This document shows, one piece after another, positions 17,350 to 28,147 of a stretch of 35,577 nucleotides of DNA. The stretch covers positions 1 through 35,577 of the forward strand of contig JAQXSC010000058.1 of assembly GCA_029218825.1 (NCBI GenBank), written 5' to 3'. Source of the stretch: Oscillospiraceae bacterium (GTDB lineage Bacteria; Bacillota; Clostridia; Oscillospirales; Acutalibacteraceae). The notes beneath the pieces were generated by a model that was given only the letters and a program-made list of their open reading frames with translations, searched no databases and was not told the DNA's origin. Within the stretch, counting starts at the first letter, position 1. Every line of letters starts with the position of its first letter. Both the position numbers and the translations under genes were made by a program.

Positions 17350-18207
17350 ATGATTGAACATTTACTTACAAGAATTGAAATGAATATGAATACGTTTTCA
17401 AAAGGACAGAAACGTATTGCTAATTATATAGAAGAACATTATGACACAGCCGCATTTATGACAGCCGCAAAGTTGGGAAAAACCGTAGGCGTGTCCGAAA
17501 GTACAGTAGTACGTTTTGCAAATGAATTAGGTTACGAAGGTTATCCAAAACTTCAAAAGGCTATGCAGGAAATGATTAGGGATAAACTTACTTCCGTTCA
17601 GCGTATTGACGTTACTACCACAAGAATAGGCAACAACCACGTTCTTGATGCAATAATGAATCAGGACATTGATAAAATCAGACGTACTTTAGAGGAAACC
17701 TCAAGAGAGGATTTTGAAAAAGCCGTTCAATCTATAGTAAAAGCAAAGAGAATATATATTTTCGGTGTACGTTCCACCGCATCTCTTGCTCAATTTTTAG
17801 GCTACTATTTCGGACTTATTTTTGATAATGTACGTGTTATTACAGATACTTCAAAAACCCATACCTACGAACAACTTTTCAGAATTGAAAAAGACGACGT
17901 TATGATAGGTATCAGTTTTCCACGTTACAGCACAATGGCGGTTGAAGCTATGAGCCTTGCACGTGACCGCGGAGCAAACTCTATTGCAATTACAGACAGT
18001 ATGGTATCTCCTCTTGTATCTGCTGCTGACGAAGTTTTACTTGCTCGTAGCGATATGGCGTCTGTAGTTGATTCCTTGGTAGCGCCTTTAAGCCTTATCA
18101 ATGCTTTGATAGTAGCAACAGTTCTTGAAAAGAAAGAGGAAGTAACAGATACCTTTAAAGAACTTGAACTTATCTGGAATCACCAGGGTGTATATGATAA
18201 AAAATAA
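17350..18207 (+). CDS. MurR/RpiR-family transcriptional regulator
   Basis: The 285-residue protein has an N-terminal RpiR helix-turn-helix (about 1-77, with GVSESTVVRFANELGYEGYPKLQ) and a C-terminal SIS sugar-phosphate-binding domain (about 122-250, with YIFGVRSTASLAQFLGYY and DRGANSIAITDS). Such regulators respond to phosphosugars, often amino-sugar phosphates. No sugar catabolic gene is adjacent. It heads a run of housekeeping genes (flavoprotein, cmk, plsC, ispH-S1), so it may act on distant targets or on its own promoter. AAAGGAGGT is well placed before the ATG. Confidence 0.92.
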   Translation: MIEHLLTRIEMNMNTFSKGQKRIANYIEEHYDTAAFMTAAKLGKTVGVSESTVVRFANELGYEGYPKLQKAMQEMIRDKLTSVQRIDVTTTRIGNNHVLDAIMNQDIDKIRRTLEETSREDFEKAVQSIVKAKRIYIFGVRSTASLAQFLGYYFGLIFDNVRVITDTSKTHTYEQLFRIEKDDVMIGISFPRYSTMAVEAMSLARDRGANSIAITDSMVSPLVSAADEVLLARSDMASVVDSLVAPLSLINALIVATVLEKKEEVTDTFKELELIWNHQGVYDKK

Positions 18208-18216
18208 GGTATTGTC

Positions 18217-19446
18217 ATGAGTGAAAAAAGAGTAATTGTAATCGGCGGCGGTGCAGCAGGTTTAATGGCGGCAGGTTTTGCTGCACAAAATGGGGCAAAA
18301 GTTACTGTATTTGAAAAGATGCACAGAGTAGGCAGAAAAATTATGATTACCGGCAAAGGCAGATGCAACCTTGCAAATGAGTGTGACGTTGAAACTTTTA
18401 TGCAGAATGTACCGGTGAACAATAAATTTCTATACAGTGCAATTTATAACTTCACCCCATATGATATAATTGATTTTTTCAACAATTTAGGACTACAAAC
18501 AAAAACAGAAAGAGGAAACCGAGTTTATCCAATTTCCGAAAAGGCTGTTGACGTTGTAGATACTATGCGAAATTTTGCACTTGATAATGGTGCGAAAATT
18601 GTTAATAAAGAAGTCAAATCCCTGCTGATAGAAAACGGAGTTTTAAAAGGAATTAAGGCTGATACCGATTATTATGCCGACTCCGTAATAGTTGCTACAG
18701 GAGGCGCAAGTTACCCCTTAACAGGTTCAACAGGTGACGGATATAAATTTGCCAAGTCTGTAGGTCACACTATAATTCCCATAAAACCCTCACTTGTACC
18801 ATTGGAAAGTGACGATAAATTCTGCAAGGACATGCAGGGGCTTTCTTTAAGAAATGTCGCCCTAACCGTAAAGAATGAGGACGGCAGAGAGATTTATAAA
18901 GATTTTGGAGAAATGCTCTTTACCCACTTTGGTATTTCAGGCCCTATAGTGCTTTCTGCAAGTTGTCATATGCAGAACTTTGACAGCCACAGTTACACAA
19001 CCTATATCGACCTTAAACCGGCATTGTCAGAGGAACAACTTGATTTAAGAATACAAAAGGATTTTAAAGAGAATATTAATAAAGCGGTGTCAAATTCATT
19101 TTCAAAGTTACTGCCAAAGAAAATGATACCTGTGGTGCTAAAACGCTGGGGCGTACCTTTTGAAAAGAAGTGTAACAGCATTACAAAAGAGGAACGGAAA
19201 AACCTTGTTAATCTCCTAAAAAACTTTTCCGTATCAATTTCAAAACCAAGACCTGTTTCAGAGGCTATAATAACCTCAGGCGGTGTAAAGGTTACTGAAA
19301 TCAATCCGAAGACTATGGAAAGTAAATTAATGCCAAATCTGTATTTTGCAGGAGAGGTAATTGATGTTGACGCTTACACAGGTGGCTTTAACCTGATAAT
19401 CGCTTGGGCAACAGGCAGATTAAGCGGAGAAAGCGCCGCCTGTTAA
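18217..19446 (+). CDS. HI0933/BaiN-type FAD-dependent oxidoreductase
   Basis: The 409-residue flavoprotein opens with the dinucleotide-binding motif VIGGGAAGLMAAGFAAQNGA, followed by FEKMHRVGRKIMITGKGRCN, the hallmark of the HI0933 family. It ends with the FAD motif LYFAGEVIDVDAYTGGFNLI. Family members include proteins annotated as bile-acid BaiN, but most have no known substrate, so no specific function is assigned. It starts 9 bases after rpiR, inside the operon leading to cmk, a position I recall for clostridial homologues. Confidence 0.9.
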   Translation: MSEKRVIVIGGGAAGLMAAGFAAQNGAKVTVFEKMHRVGRKIMITGKGRCNLANECDVETFMQNVPVNNKFLYSAIYNFTPYDIIDFFNNLGLQTKTERGNRVYPISEKAVDVVDTMRNFALDNGAKIVNKEVKSLLIENGVLKGIKADTDYYADSVIVATGGASYPLTGSTGDGYKFAKSVGHTIIPIKPSLVPLESDDKFCKDMQGLSLRNVALTVKNEDGREIYKDFGEMLFTHFGISGPIVLSASCHMQNFDSHSYTTYIDLKPALSEEQLDLRIQKDFKENINKAVSNSFSKLLPKKMIPVVLKRWGVPFEKKCNSITKEERKNLVNLLKNFSVSISKPRPVSEAIITSGGVKVTEINPKTMESKLMPNLYFAGEVIDVDAYTGGFNLIIAWATGRLSGESAAC

Positions 19447-19476
19447 TAACACAATGAATTGGAAAGGATGAATATT

Positions 19477-20145
19477 ATGTCTATAGCAGTAGCAATCGAT
19501 GGACCTGCGGGTGCAGGCAAAAGTACAATTTCAAAATCAGCGGCAAAGGAACTTGGATTCATTTATGTTGATACAGGCGCACTGTATCGTACAGTAGGAC
19601 TTGCCGCAAGTAGGAGAAATATCGAGCCTGTTCAGGGCGAAGAAGTCAATAACCTACTTGACAGTATAAAGGTAGAATTAACATTTAACGATAAGGGCGA
19701 ACAGGTTGTACTCCTTAACGGAGAGGACGTATCTGCTTTTATCAGAACTCCCGAGGCTTCTATGATGGCTTCCAAAATTTCTGCAATCCCTGAAGTTAGA
19801 GCCTATCTTCTTGATTTACAGAGAAATATGGCAACAACAAATAACGTAATTATGGACGGCAGAGATATCGGTACAGTTGTACTTCCAAATGCAGAGGTTA
19901 AAATTTTCCTGACTGCAACTCCTGAGGCAAGAGCCACAAGACGTTACAAGGAACTTGCGGAAAAGGGAATGGACGTAAAATACGATGATATTTTGCAGGA
20001 CGTCATTACTCGTGACTACAACGATTCCCACAGAGAAATCGCCCCATTAAAACAGGCCGATGATGCGGTTTTAGCAGATACTACCGAAATTGATTTACAG
20101 GGCAGTATCGACTTAATTGTCAGCATAATCAAGGAGCGTATGTAA
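19477..20145 (+). CDS. cmk: Cytidylate kinase
   Basis: The 222-residue enzyme phosphorylates CMP and dCMP. It has the P-loop GPAGAGKST at 9-17, YVDTGALYRT, and MDGRDIGTVVLPNAEVKIFLTA with the Cmk-specific GRDIGTVV. The R-x-x-R-x-x-E-L lid and RDxxDSxRxxAPLKxAxDA (RDYNDSHREIAPLKQADDA) are complete. The ATG at 19477 fits GGAAAGG at about 19461-19467. Earlier in-frame TTG and ATG codons (19459, 19468) would add residues not seen in the family. Confidence 0.96.
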   Translation: MSIAVAIDGPAGAGKSTISKSAAKELGFIYVDTGALYRTVGLAASRRNIEPVQGEEVNNLLDSIKVELTFNDKGEQVVLLNGEDVSAFIRTPEASMMASKISAIPEVRAYLLDLQRNMATTNNVIMDGRDIGTVVLPNAEVKIFLTATPEARATRRYKELAEKGMDVKYDDILQDVITRDYNDSHREIAPLKQADDAVLADTTEIDLQGSIDLIVSIIKERM

Positions 20146-20147
20146 TA

Positions 20148-20777
20148 ATGGGACAGTCTAAACTTCTATACGGTTTCGGAAAAGCCGTTTGTACTCCTAT
20201 ATTCAAAGTTTTATACAGATATAAGGTTGTCAATAAAAACAACATTCCCCCTGAAGGCGGTTATATTATCGCTTGTAATCACCTTTCAAATATCGACCCT
20301 GTGCTTTTAGGCTTAGGACAAAAAAGAAGAATTTTCTTTATGGCAAAGGATGAACTGTTTAAAAACAAATTCTTTGGTGCTTTAATTCGTGGACTTGGAG
20401 CATTTCCCGTTAAGCGTGGCACAGCTGACGAAAAGGCAATAAAAAACGGAGAGGACATTATCCTTGAAGGTAATGTTATGGGAATTTTCCTTGAGGGTGG
20501 TCGCAGCAAAACAGGTGAACTTATGCGTCCACGCAGCGGTTGCGCCCTTGTAGCGCAACAGACAAAAGTTCCTGTAGTACCTGCCTGTATCACAATAGTT
20601 GGCAACAAAAAGAATATATTTGCCAAAAGAGTAATCCATTTTGCCGAGCCTTTAACTAACGAGGATTTAGGCTTGTTAACAGGGAACAGACGTGAACTGA
20701 AAAACGCAAGTGACAAAATTATGGACAAAATCAGAGAAATGAGAGAACAGGACTTAAATGAATATAAACGTGGCTAA
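20148..20777 (+). CDS. plsC: 1-acyl-sn-glycerol-3-phosphate acyltransferase
   Basis: The 209-residue membrane-associated enzyme makes phosphatidic acid from lysophosphatidic acid. The catalytic NHxxxxD motif is NHLSNID at 44-50, and EGGRS at 116-120 binds the glycerol-phosphate. The conserved F-P-V-K-R-G segment is also present. The start is 2 bases after cmk. The end overlaps the ispH-S1 gene by 20 bases. Confidence 0.94.
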   Translation: MGQSKLLYGFGKAVCTPIFKVLYRYKVVNKNNIPPEGGYIIACNHLSNIDPVLLGLGQKRRIFFMAKDELFKNKFFGALIRGLGAFPVKRGTADEKAIKNGEDIILEGNVMGIFLEGGRSKTGELMRPRSGCALVAQQTKVPVVPACITIVGNKKNIFAKRVIHFAEPLTNEDLGLLTGNRRELKNASDKIMDKIREMREQDLNEYKRG

Positions 20778-22815
20778 AACAGCAGGATTTTGCTTTGGAG
20801 TAAACAGGGCGGTTAATATTGTTGATGATTTACTGAACAGCGGTAAGAGTGTTTGCACATTAGGACCAATTATCCACAATATGGAAATGGTAAATGAACT
20901 CAAAGACAGAGGTTGTCTTGCAATAGATTCAGTAGAGGATTGTCCTATAGACAGCACATTGGTAATTCGTTCACACGGTGTTGCACAAAGTGTAATAGAT
21001 AAAATTGAAAGTCTGGGACTTGAGTATATTGACGCTACCTGTCCTTTTGTTAAGAAAATACATAATATAGTTGAAAAGGCAGGGCTTGAAAATAAGATAA
21101 TTTTAATTGCCGGAAATAAAAATCACCCTGAAGTACAGGGTATTGTAGGCCATTGTAAAAGCGATTGCTATACCTTTAACAACGAGGATGAACTACTTGA
21201 ATTGGAAAATATAATTCTAAATATGAATAATAATCCAATTTGTGTAGTTGCACAGACCACTTTTAGTAAAAAAGAATGGAAAAAATGTATAAAAACTATA
21301 AAAAAGGTCTATACAAATGCCGAAATATTTGATACAATATGTAGAGCTACATCAGAACGTCAGGAAGAAGCAGATACTTTATCGGCTAAATCCGATTTAA
21401 TGATAGTTATCGGTGACCGCCACAGTTCTAATACAGGTAAACTTTACGATATCTGTAAGAGCAGGTGCAGTAATACCTATCTTATTGAAACAGCAAAGGA
21501 ACTTGACAGAGAACTTGTTTCTGTTTCTGAAAACATTGGTGTAACCGCAGGTGCTTCAACTCCTGCGAGGATAATAAAGGAGGTACTGGATACAATGAGT
21601 GAAGAAATCAAATCCAGCGAAACAGTTGAAATGGAAGAATCTTTTGAGGAGATGTTAGAGGAATCCCTCAAAAATTTAAATACTAATGAGAGGGTAAAAG
21701 GCGTAGTTATTAGCATAGCTCCTAACGAAGTTATTGTTGACGTAGGCAGAAAACAGTCAGGCTTTATTCCTGCTGACGAGCTTTCAAACGATCCGACTGC
21801 AAAGCCGGAGGACGTTGTAAGCGTTGGCGACGAAGTTGAACTTCTGATTATGAAAACTAACGACCAAGAGGGTACTATTATGCTTTCAAAGCGTAGAGTT
21901 GACGCTCAAAAAGGTTGGGAAGAACTTGAAGCAAAGGCTGATTCCGACGAAGTTCTAACAGGAAAAGTTTCAGAAGTTGTTAAGGGTGGCGTAATTGTTA
22001 TTTACAACAATGTTCGTGTATTTATCCCTGCATCACAGGCTACTGCTACAAGAGATGAATCCCTTGAGGATTTAGTAGGTACCGAAGTAAAATTCAGACT
22101 TCTTGAAGTTTCACAGAGAGGCAGAAGAAGACGTGTAATCGGTTCAATCCGTTCCGTTCTCCGTGAGGAAAGAGCAGAACAGCGCGCTGCTTTCTGGGCT
22201 GAGTGTGAAGTTGGCAAGAAATACACAGGCGTTGTTAGAACACTTACAAGTTACGGCGCATTTGTTGATTTAGGCGGCGTATCAGGTATGATACATATTT
22301 CCGAACTTTCCTGGTCACACATCAAGCACCCATCAGAGGTTGTTAATGTTGGCGATGAGGTTCAAGTATATATCAAGGAAATCAATCAGGAAACAAAGAA
22401 AATTTCTCTTGGTTATAAAGATCCTGACGCTAATCCTTGGGAAATCTTAAGACGTGATTATCCTGTTGATACAGTTGTAGATGCTACAATCGTTGGCGTT
22501 ACAACATTCGGCGCATTTGCAAACATTCTTCCGGGTATTGACGGTCTTATCCACATTTCTCAGATTGCTAATCAGAGAATTGAGAAAACTTCAGATGTTC
22601 TTTCTGTTGGACAGAAAGTACAGGCAAAGATTACTGCTATCGACTTTGACAAAAAGCGTATCAGTCTGTCAATGCGTGCTTTACTTCCTGTTGAGGAAGA
22701 AGTTGTTGAGGCAGACGAAGTAGTTGCTTCTACAGAAGCACCTGTTGAAGAAACTCCTGATACAGTTGCAGAAGAAGTTGCAGAAACACCGGTTGAGGAA
22801 ACAACAGAAGAATAA
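20758..22815 (+). CDS. ispH: Fused 4-hydroxy-3-methylbut-2-enyl diphosphate reductase / S1 RNA-binding protein
   Basis: The 685-residue fusion has IspH (about 1-282) followed by four S1 domains (about 310-380, 397-463, 486-553, 570-640) and an acidic Glu/Val/Thr tail. IspH carries the iron-sulfur cysteines C12 (GFCFGV), C95 (DATCPFV) and C195 (ICRAT), plus H40, RSHG and TTFSK, and makes IPP/DMAPP in the MEP pathway. The S1 part resembles ribosomal protein S1; its last two domains carry the GAFVDL/GAFANI and GLIHIS motifs of good RNA-binding copies. Such fusions are known in Clostridia. A strong internal start at 21595 may also give free S1 protein (see separate entry). Translation overlaps plsC by 20 bases. 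Confidence 0.95.
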   Translation: MNINVAKTAGFCFGVNRAVNIVDDLLNSGKSVCTLGPIIHNMEMVNELKDRGCLAIDSVEDCPIDSTLVIRSHGVAQSVIDKIESLGLEYIDATCPFVKKIHNIVEKAGLENKIILIAGNKNHPEVQGIVGHCKSDCYTFNNEDELLELENIILNMNNNPICVVAQTTFSKKEWKKCIKTIKKVYTNAEIFDTICRATSERQEEADTLSAKSDLMIVIGDRHSSNTGKLYDICKSRCSNTYLIETAKELDRELVSVSENIGVTAGASTPARIIKEVLDTMSEEIKSSETVEMEESFEEMLEESLKNLNTNERVKGVVISIAPNEVIVDVGRKQSGFIPADELSNDPTAKPEDVVSVGDEVELLIMKTNDQEGTIMLSKRRVDAQKGWEELEAKADSDEVLTGKVSEVVKGGVIVIYNNVRVFIPASQATATRDESLEDLVGTEVKFRLLEVSQRGRRRRVIGSIRSVLREERAEQRAAFWAECEVGKKYTGVVRTLTSYGAFVDLGGVSGMIHISELSWSHIKHPSEVVNVGDEVQVYIKEINQETKKISLGYKDPDANPWEILRRDYPVDTVVDATIVGVTTFGAFANILPGIDGLIHISQIANQRIEKTSDVLSVGQKVQAKITAIDFDKKRISLSMRALLPVEEEVVEADEVVASTEAPVEETPDTVAEEVAETPVEETTEE
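21576..21597 (+). promoter_or_regulatory. Internal ribosome binding site and ATG for a free S1 protein
   Basis: Within the fusion gene, AAAGGAGGT (21576-21584) lies 10 bases before an in-frame ATG (21595-21597) that begins MSEEIKSSETVEMEE. This falls just after the end of the IspH domain and would give a 406-residue four-S1 protein. The purine run also encodes the conserved IspH residues K-E-V, so coincidence is possible. The combination of strength, spacing and domain boundary makes dual translation plausible. Confidence 0.5.
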
Positions 22816-22837
22816 TCATAAAATTATTTCTAAAATT

Positions 22838-22870
22838 ATGGGCGTCCTGCTTTTAAAGGACGCCCATTTG
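22838..22870 (+). terminator. Rho-independent terminator after the ispH-S1 gene
   Basis: ATGGGCGTCCT (22838-22848) pairs with AGGACGCCCAT (22857-22867) around an 8-base loop, followed by TTGTGTT. The 11-base GC-rich stem is clear; the T-run is short. It ends the rpiR-ispH/S1 operon. A TATAAT at 22874-22879 just beyond could start the next transcript, but its -35 is poor. Confidence 0.82.
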
Positions 22871-22910
22871 TGTTATAATAACCATATACTAAAATATGGT
22901 AGGGATATAT

Positions 22911-23462
22911 ATGTATGATAAAATAAAAATTCAAGGGCTAACTTTATTTGAAGAACTTGTAGAAACTGCAAACCTTAAAAAAGGCAGTCTTATTGTGTTA
23001 GGCTGTTCCACAAGTGAAATTATGGGTAGTAAAATCGGTACTAATTCACAGTTTGATTGCGCACAGGCTTTTTATTCAGGATTTTATCCGTATCTTAAAA
23101 AACAAGGTATTTTCCTAGCCGCACAATGCTGTGAACATTTAGGCAGAGCATTGGTAGTTGAGGAGGAATATGCAGAGAAACATAACCTTGAAATTGTGAA
23201 CGCAATACCCCAACCAAAGGCAGGGGGCAGCAGTGCAACCACAGCCTATAAATTATTTGAAAGCCCTGTGCTGGTGGAAGAAGTAAAGGCTGACGCAGGT
23301 GTCGATATAGGTGATACTCTTATCGGTATGCACCTAAAAAAAGTTGCTGTTCCGGTAAGATTATCTGTTGAAAAAATCGGTAACGCAAGAGTAGTCTGTG
23401 CTCGTACTCGTCCTAAATTTATAGGCGGTGAAAGAGCAATATACAATAAAGAATTATTATAG
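22911..23462 (+). CDS. DUF436 family protein (TIGR01440)
   Basis: The 183-residue protein carries features I associate with the DUF436/YwlG family: VLGCSTSEIMGSKIGTNS near the N-terminus, LAAQCCEHLGRALVVE in the middle, and GIDIG- and RTRPKFIGGERA-like C-terminal parts. Function is unknown. The ATG at 22911 is preferred because GGTAGGG lies just upstream; the in-frame ATG at 22896 would place that binding site inside the gene. It starts a short operon with the HD protein and ligA. Confidence 0.85.
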   Translation: MYDKIKIQGLTLFEELVETANLKKGSLIVLGCSTSEIMGSKIGTNSQFDCAQAFYSGFYPYLKKQGIFLAAQCCEHLGRALVVEEEYAEKHNLEIVNAIPQPKAGGSSATTAYKLFESPVLVEEVKADAGVDIGDTLIGMHLKKVAVPVRLSVEKIGNARVVCARTRPKFIGGERAIYNKELL

Positions 23463-23471
23463 GGGGATATT

Positions 23472-24047
23472 ATGAACGCAAGAGATGAATTTATAAAGAT
23501 TTACACAGAAAATATTTTCAGAGACGGCTCAAAGGAACTTTTGGAATGGCTCCAAACTACGGACTTTTTCACTGCGCCTGCAAGTACACGTTATCACTGC
23601 GCCTGTGAAAACGGCTTGGTAATGCATTCTGTCAGTGTTTTCAACACATTAATGGAAAAGCATTTTGACGAGGAAACCGATAGTGTAGAAAGTTTTGCAA
23701 TATGCGCATTGCTCCACGATTTATGTAAGGCTCAGTTTTACAAGGTGTCAACAAGAAATGTAAAGAACGAACAAACAGGTCAATGGGAAAAAGTGCCGTA
23801 TTACGCAATAGAGGACAGTTTTCCCTTTGGACACGGTGAAAAATCCGTATTCTTAATTGAAAGATTCATGCGATTGAAAATTGACGAGGCTATGGCTATT
23901 CGTTGGCATATGGGAGAATTCGGCGATAAGAACAGCAATACTATTTCACAGGCTTACGATAGATACCCTCTTGCAGTAAAACTTCATCTTGCAGATTTAG
24001 AATCTACATATTTAAGAGAAAAAGGCACTTCTGCTGTAAATAAATAG
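23472..24047 (+). CDS. HD-domain phosphohydrolase-like protein
   Basis: The 191-residue protein has the HD-superfamily pattern of metal-binding His and Asp residues: H42, H52 (LVMHSVSV), HD at 82-83 (ALLHDLCK), GHGEKS near 120, and WHMGEF near 145. The substrate is unknown; relatives act on nucleotides or RNA ends. AGGGGGA at 23461-23467 precedes the ATG. It ends 7 bases before ligA, so a DNA or nucleotide role would fit the context, but that is only an inference. Confidence 0.85.
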   Translation: MNARDEFIKIYTENIFRDGSKELLEWLQTTDFFTAPASTRYHCACENGLVMHSVSVFNTLMEKHFDEETDSVESFAICALLHDLCKAQFYKVSTRNVKNEQTGQWEKVPYYAIEDSFPFGHGEKSVFLIERFMRLKIDEAMAIRWHMGEFGDKNSNTISQAYDRYPLAVKLHLADLESTYLREKGTSAVNK

Positions 24048-24051
24048 GTGA

Positions 24052-26031
<1,980 letters not shown>

Positions 26032-26040
26032 GTTTAATTT

Positions 26041-26074
26041 ATGACTCTTGTGAAAACAAGGGTCATATTTTTTT
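26041..26074 (+). terminator. Rho-independent terminator of the ligA transcript
   Basis: ATGACTCTTGT (26041-26051) pairs with ACAAGGGTCAT (26056-26066), with one T-G wobble, around a GAAA tetraloop. ATTTTTTT (26067-26074) follows. This is a textbook terminator. Its right arm overlaps the candidate sigma-E -35 element of the spoIIIA operon. Confidence 0.95.
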
Positions 26075-26091
26075 GCCCAAAAGCATATAGG
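26063..26091 (+). promoter_or_regulatory. Candidate sigma-E promoter of the spoIIIA operon
   Basis: TCATATT (26063-26069) matches the Bacillus sigma-E -35 pattern (about KMATATT). After 14 bases comes CATATAGG (26084-26091), close to the -10 pattern CATACAnT. The operon starts at 26122 with GGGAGGAT at 26110-26117. In Bacillus subtilis spoIIIA is a sigma-E (mother-cell) operon, so the match is biologically expected. Based on consensus by eye only. Confidence 0.5.
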
Positions 26092-26121
26092 TTATTAAGT
26101 TGAAAAATCGGGAGGATAAAA

Positions 26122-27063
26122 ATGACGGATAACAACAAGGCATTTAATATTGTAGCAAAGGCTGTTTGCACAAGCATAAATAAAAAGATTATGAATATAC
26201 CTACGGAAATAAAGGACAACCTACAGGAAATCAGATTAAGGGTCAACAGACCCTTGGCTTTATGCTGTCCGGAGGATACATATTTTATGACGGAAAACGG
26301 CTGTGTAACAAACACATTTTTAGACCAACAAATGCTAACTGTCAGCAGCAGAGATATTTTTGAAACCTTTAACAATATCTGCAATTATTCCGTATATTCA
26401 AAGCAAAATGAGATAAAAAATGGATTTGTCACTCTTAAGGGCGGTCACAGAGCCGGTATATGCGGTACAGCAGTAGCAGAAAAGGGAGTTATCACAAATA
26501 TAAGGGATATTAGTTCAATCAATATACGAATATCTGTGGAGCATAAAAACTGCGCAAAACCTATTATTGAAAAGATAAAAGATTTAAGGGGAGGGTTGCT
26601 GTTATGCGGTGCGCCCTGTAGCGGAAAAACCACAATTTTAAGGGATTTGGCAAGGGTGCTTTCTACGGAATATAAGCAAAAAACTGCCCTTATTGACGAG
26701 CGTTCGGAACTTGCAGGAACCTACAGAGGCGTATATCAAAACGATATAGGTATGTGTGATGTTCTTGACGGTTACAGCAAAACAGAGGGCTTTACCCATG
26801 CTCTCAGGTCATTATCTCCGGACATAATCATCTGCGATGAATTAGGTAATGCAGATGATGTTCATTCCGTAGAAAACGCAATCAACAGCGGTGTTTCGAT
26901 TATCGCTTCTGCCCATTGTAGCAACGAAACGGAATTAATGGCAAAACCTCAACTTAAAAGGCTGATACAATCAAAAGCATTTACCAATATAGTATTTCTT
27001 AATAACAGAAAAAATGTAGGACAGGCACGAAAGGTTATGAGCATAAATGAACTTATACCTTAA
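26122..27063 (+). CDS. spoIIIAA: Stage III sporulation protein AA, secretion-like ATPase
   Basis: The 313-residue ATPase is thought to power the SpoIIIA-SpoIIQ channel joining mother cell and forespore. Walker A is GAPCSGKTT at 163-171 and Walker B DIIICDE at 234-240, with an intervening conserved DERSELAG (192-199). The N-terminal third has the family motif LRVNRPLAL. Its stop overlaps spoIIIAB by 17 bases. It is the first gene of a complete eight-gene operon. Confidence 0.96.
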   Translation: MTDNNKAFNIVAKAVCTSINKKIMNIPTEIKDNLQEIRLRVNRPLALCCPEDTYFMTENGCVTNTFLDQQMLTVSSRDIFETFNNICNYSVYSKQNEIKNGFVTLKGGHRAGICGTAVAEKGVITNIRDISSINIRISVEHKNCAKPIIEKIKDLRGGLLLCGAPCSGKTTILRDLARVLSTEYKQKTALIDERSELAGTYRGVYQNDIGMCDVLDGYSKTEGFTHALRSLSPDIIICDELGNADDVHSVENAINSGVSIIASAHCSNETELMAKPQLKRLIQSKAFTNIVFLNNRKNVGQARKVMSINELIP

Positions 27064-27544
27064 AATATTAGGTGCTGTTTTGCTTGTGTTTTCAACTACA
27101 TTTTGCGGATTTATGCTGTCTGTCAGGCTGAAATCAAGGTGCAAATTTCTGTTGGCTTTTCAGGATTTTCTCTGTACTCTTGAAACGAATATTCGCTATA
27201 ACACTGACGATATTATTCGCCTGATTGAAAAGTCTGCAATTAACCCAATGTTGTCGGTTTTTTCCGGTACAAAACATTCTGATTTTTCAAATTATTGGCA
27301 AAAAGCGATTTCCTCAATACCCCAAAGTTACGGCTTGAAAAATGATGATATTACTGTTTTAGTGGACTTTGGAAAAGCATTAGGTACAACAGACGTTGAG
27401 GGTCAACTGAATCATATAGAATTATACAAAAATATACTTAATTCCCAACTAATTAAATCCAAGGAGGAGTACAAAGAAAAATCAAAATTATACAAGGTTT
27501 TAGGCTTTTTTACAGGCTCGATAATCGCAATTATGTTTATATAA
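27047..27544 (+). CDS. spoIIIAB: Stage III sporulation protein AB
   Basis: The 165-residue membrane protein resembles GspF-type secretion platform proteins. A hydrophobic N-terminus (about 4-25) and a C-terminal span (about 150-165) flank a helical domain with the conserved stretch ETNIRYN and a later ALGTTDVEGQ segment. The start overlaps spoIIIAA by 17 bases, implying translational coupling. Confidence 0.92.
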   Translation: MNLYLKILGAVLLVFSTTFCGFMLSVRLKSRCKFLLAFQDFLCTLETNIRYNTDDIIRLIEKSAINPMLSVFSGTKHSDFSNYWQKAISSIPQSYGLKNDDITVLVDFGKALGTTDVEGQLNHIELYKNILNSQLIKSKEEYKEKSKLYKVLGFFTGSIIAIMFI

Positions 27545-27557
27545 AGGACTGAAAAAT

Positions 27558-27752
27558 ATGGATGTAGATATGATATTTAAAATAGCGGCAATAGGAATAA
27601 TAGTCGCTATTCTGAATCAACTTCTTGTGCGCAGCGGTAGGGAAGAACAGGCTATGCTCACAACTTTAGCCGGTTTGATTGTAGTGCTTTCTATGCTGGT
27701 AACGCAGATTAGCACCCTATTCGGCACAATAAAATCATTGTTTGGATTGTAA
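27558..27752 (+). CDS. spoIIIAC: Stage III sporulation protein AC
   Basis: The 64-residue protein has two membrane helices (about 5-24 and 33-55), the normal size and topology of SpoIIIAC, with the family-like segment GREEQA between them. AAAGGA lies a few bases before the ATG. Its stop overlaps the first base of spoIIIAD. Confidence 0.92.
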   Translation: MDVDMIFKIAAIGIIVAILNQLLVRSGREEQAMLTTLAGLIVVLSMLVTQISTLFGTIKSLFGL

Positions 27753-28147
27753 TGAACATCGTTGCAATTTCATTTATAGGAATTTTAACAGCAACTATTT
27801 CGCTGACAATAAAGAAATATAATGGTGAAATTTCATTTGCAGTTGCTGTAATCGGCTCTGTTCTAATATTTTTATCGGTCCTTCTTAATCTCAACTCAAT
27901 ATCAGGCACAGTAAATTCAATTTTATCAACTGCAAACATAAACAGTACATATATTGCAATTATGTTAAAGGCTATGGGAATTTGCTTTTTAACGGAGTTT
28001 GCCTGTGATTGCTGTATTGACGCAGGGCAGAAAGCCTTGGCAAATAACATTTCTCTTGCAGGAAAAATACTTGTACTTGTAACGGCAATTCCTCTGTATC
28101 AAGAGGTTTTAAATACTGTACTTTCTCTAACGGGAGGAACGGTATGA
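27752..28147 (+). CDS. spoIIIAD: Stage III sporulation protein AD
   Basis: The 131-residue polytopic membrane protein, paralogous to SpoIIIAC, has hydrophobic segments near 1-20, 27-46, 66-88 and 100-125. The motif LKAMGICFLTEFACDCCIDAG is typical. It overlaps spoIIIAC by one base and spoIIIAE by four (ATGA). Confidence 0.93.
   Translation: MNIVAISFIGILTATISLTIKKYNGEISFAVAVIGSVLIFLSVLLNLNSISGTVNSILSTANINSTYIAIMLKAMGICFLTEFACDCCIDAGQKALANNISLAGKILVLVTAIPLYQEVLNTVLSLTGGTV

Noticed and set aside
20279..20728. 149-residue minus-strand ORF
   Set aside because: Antisense to plsC, low-complexity Ser/Pro content typical of a shadow frame.
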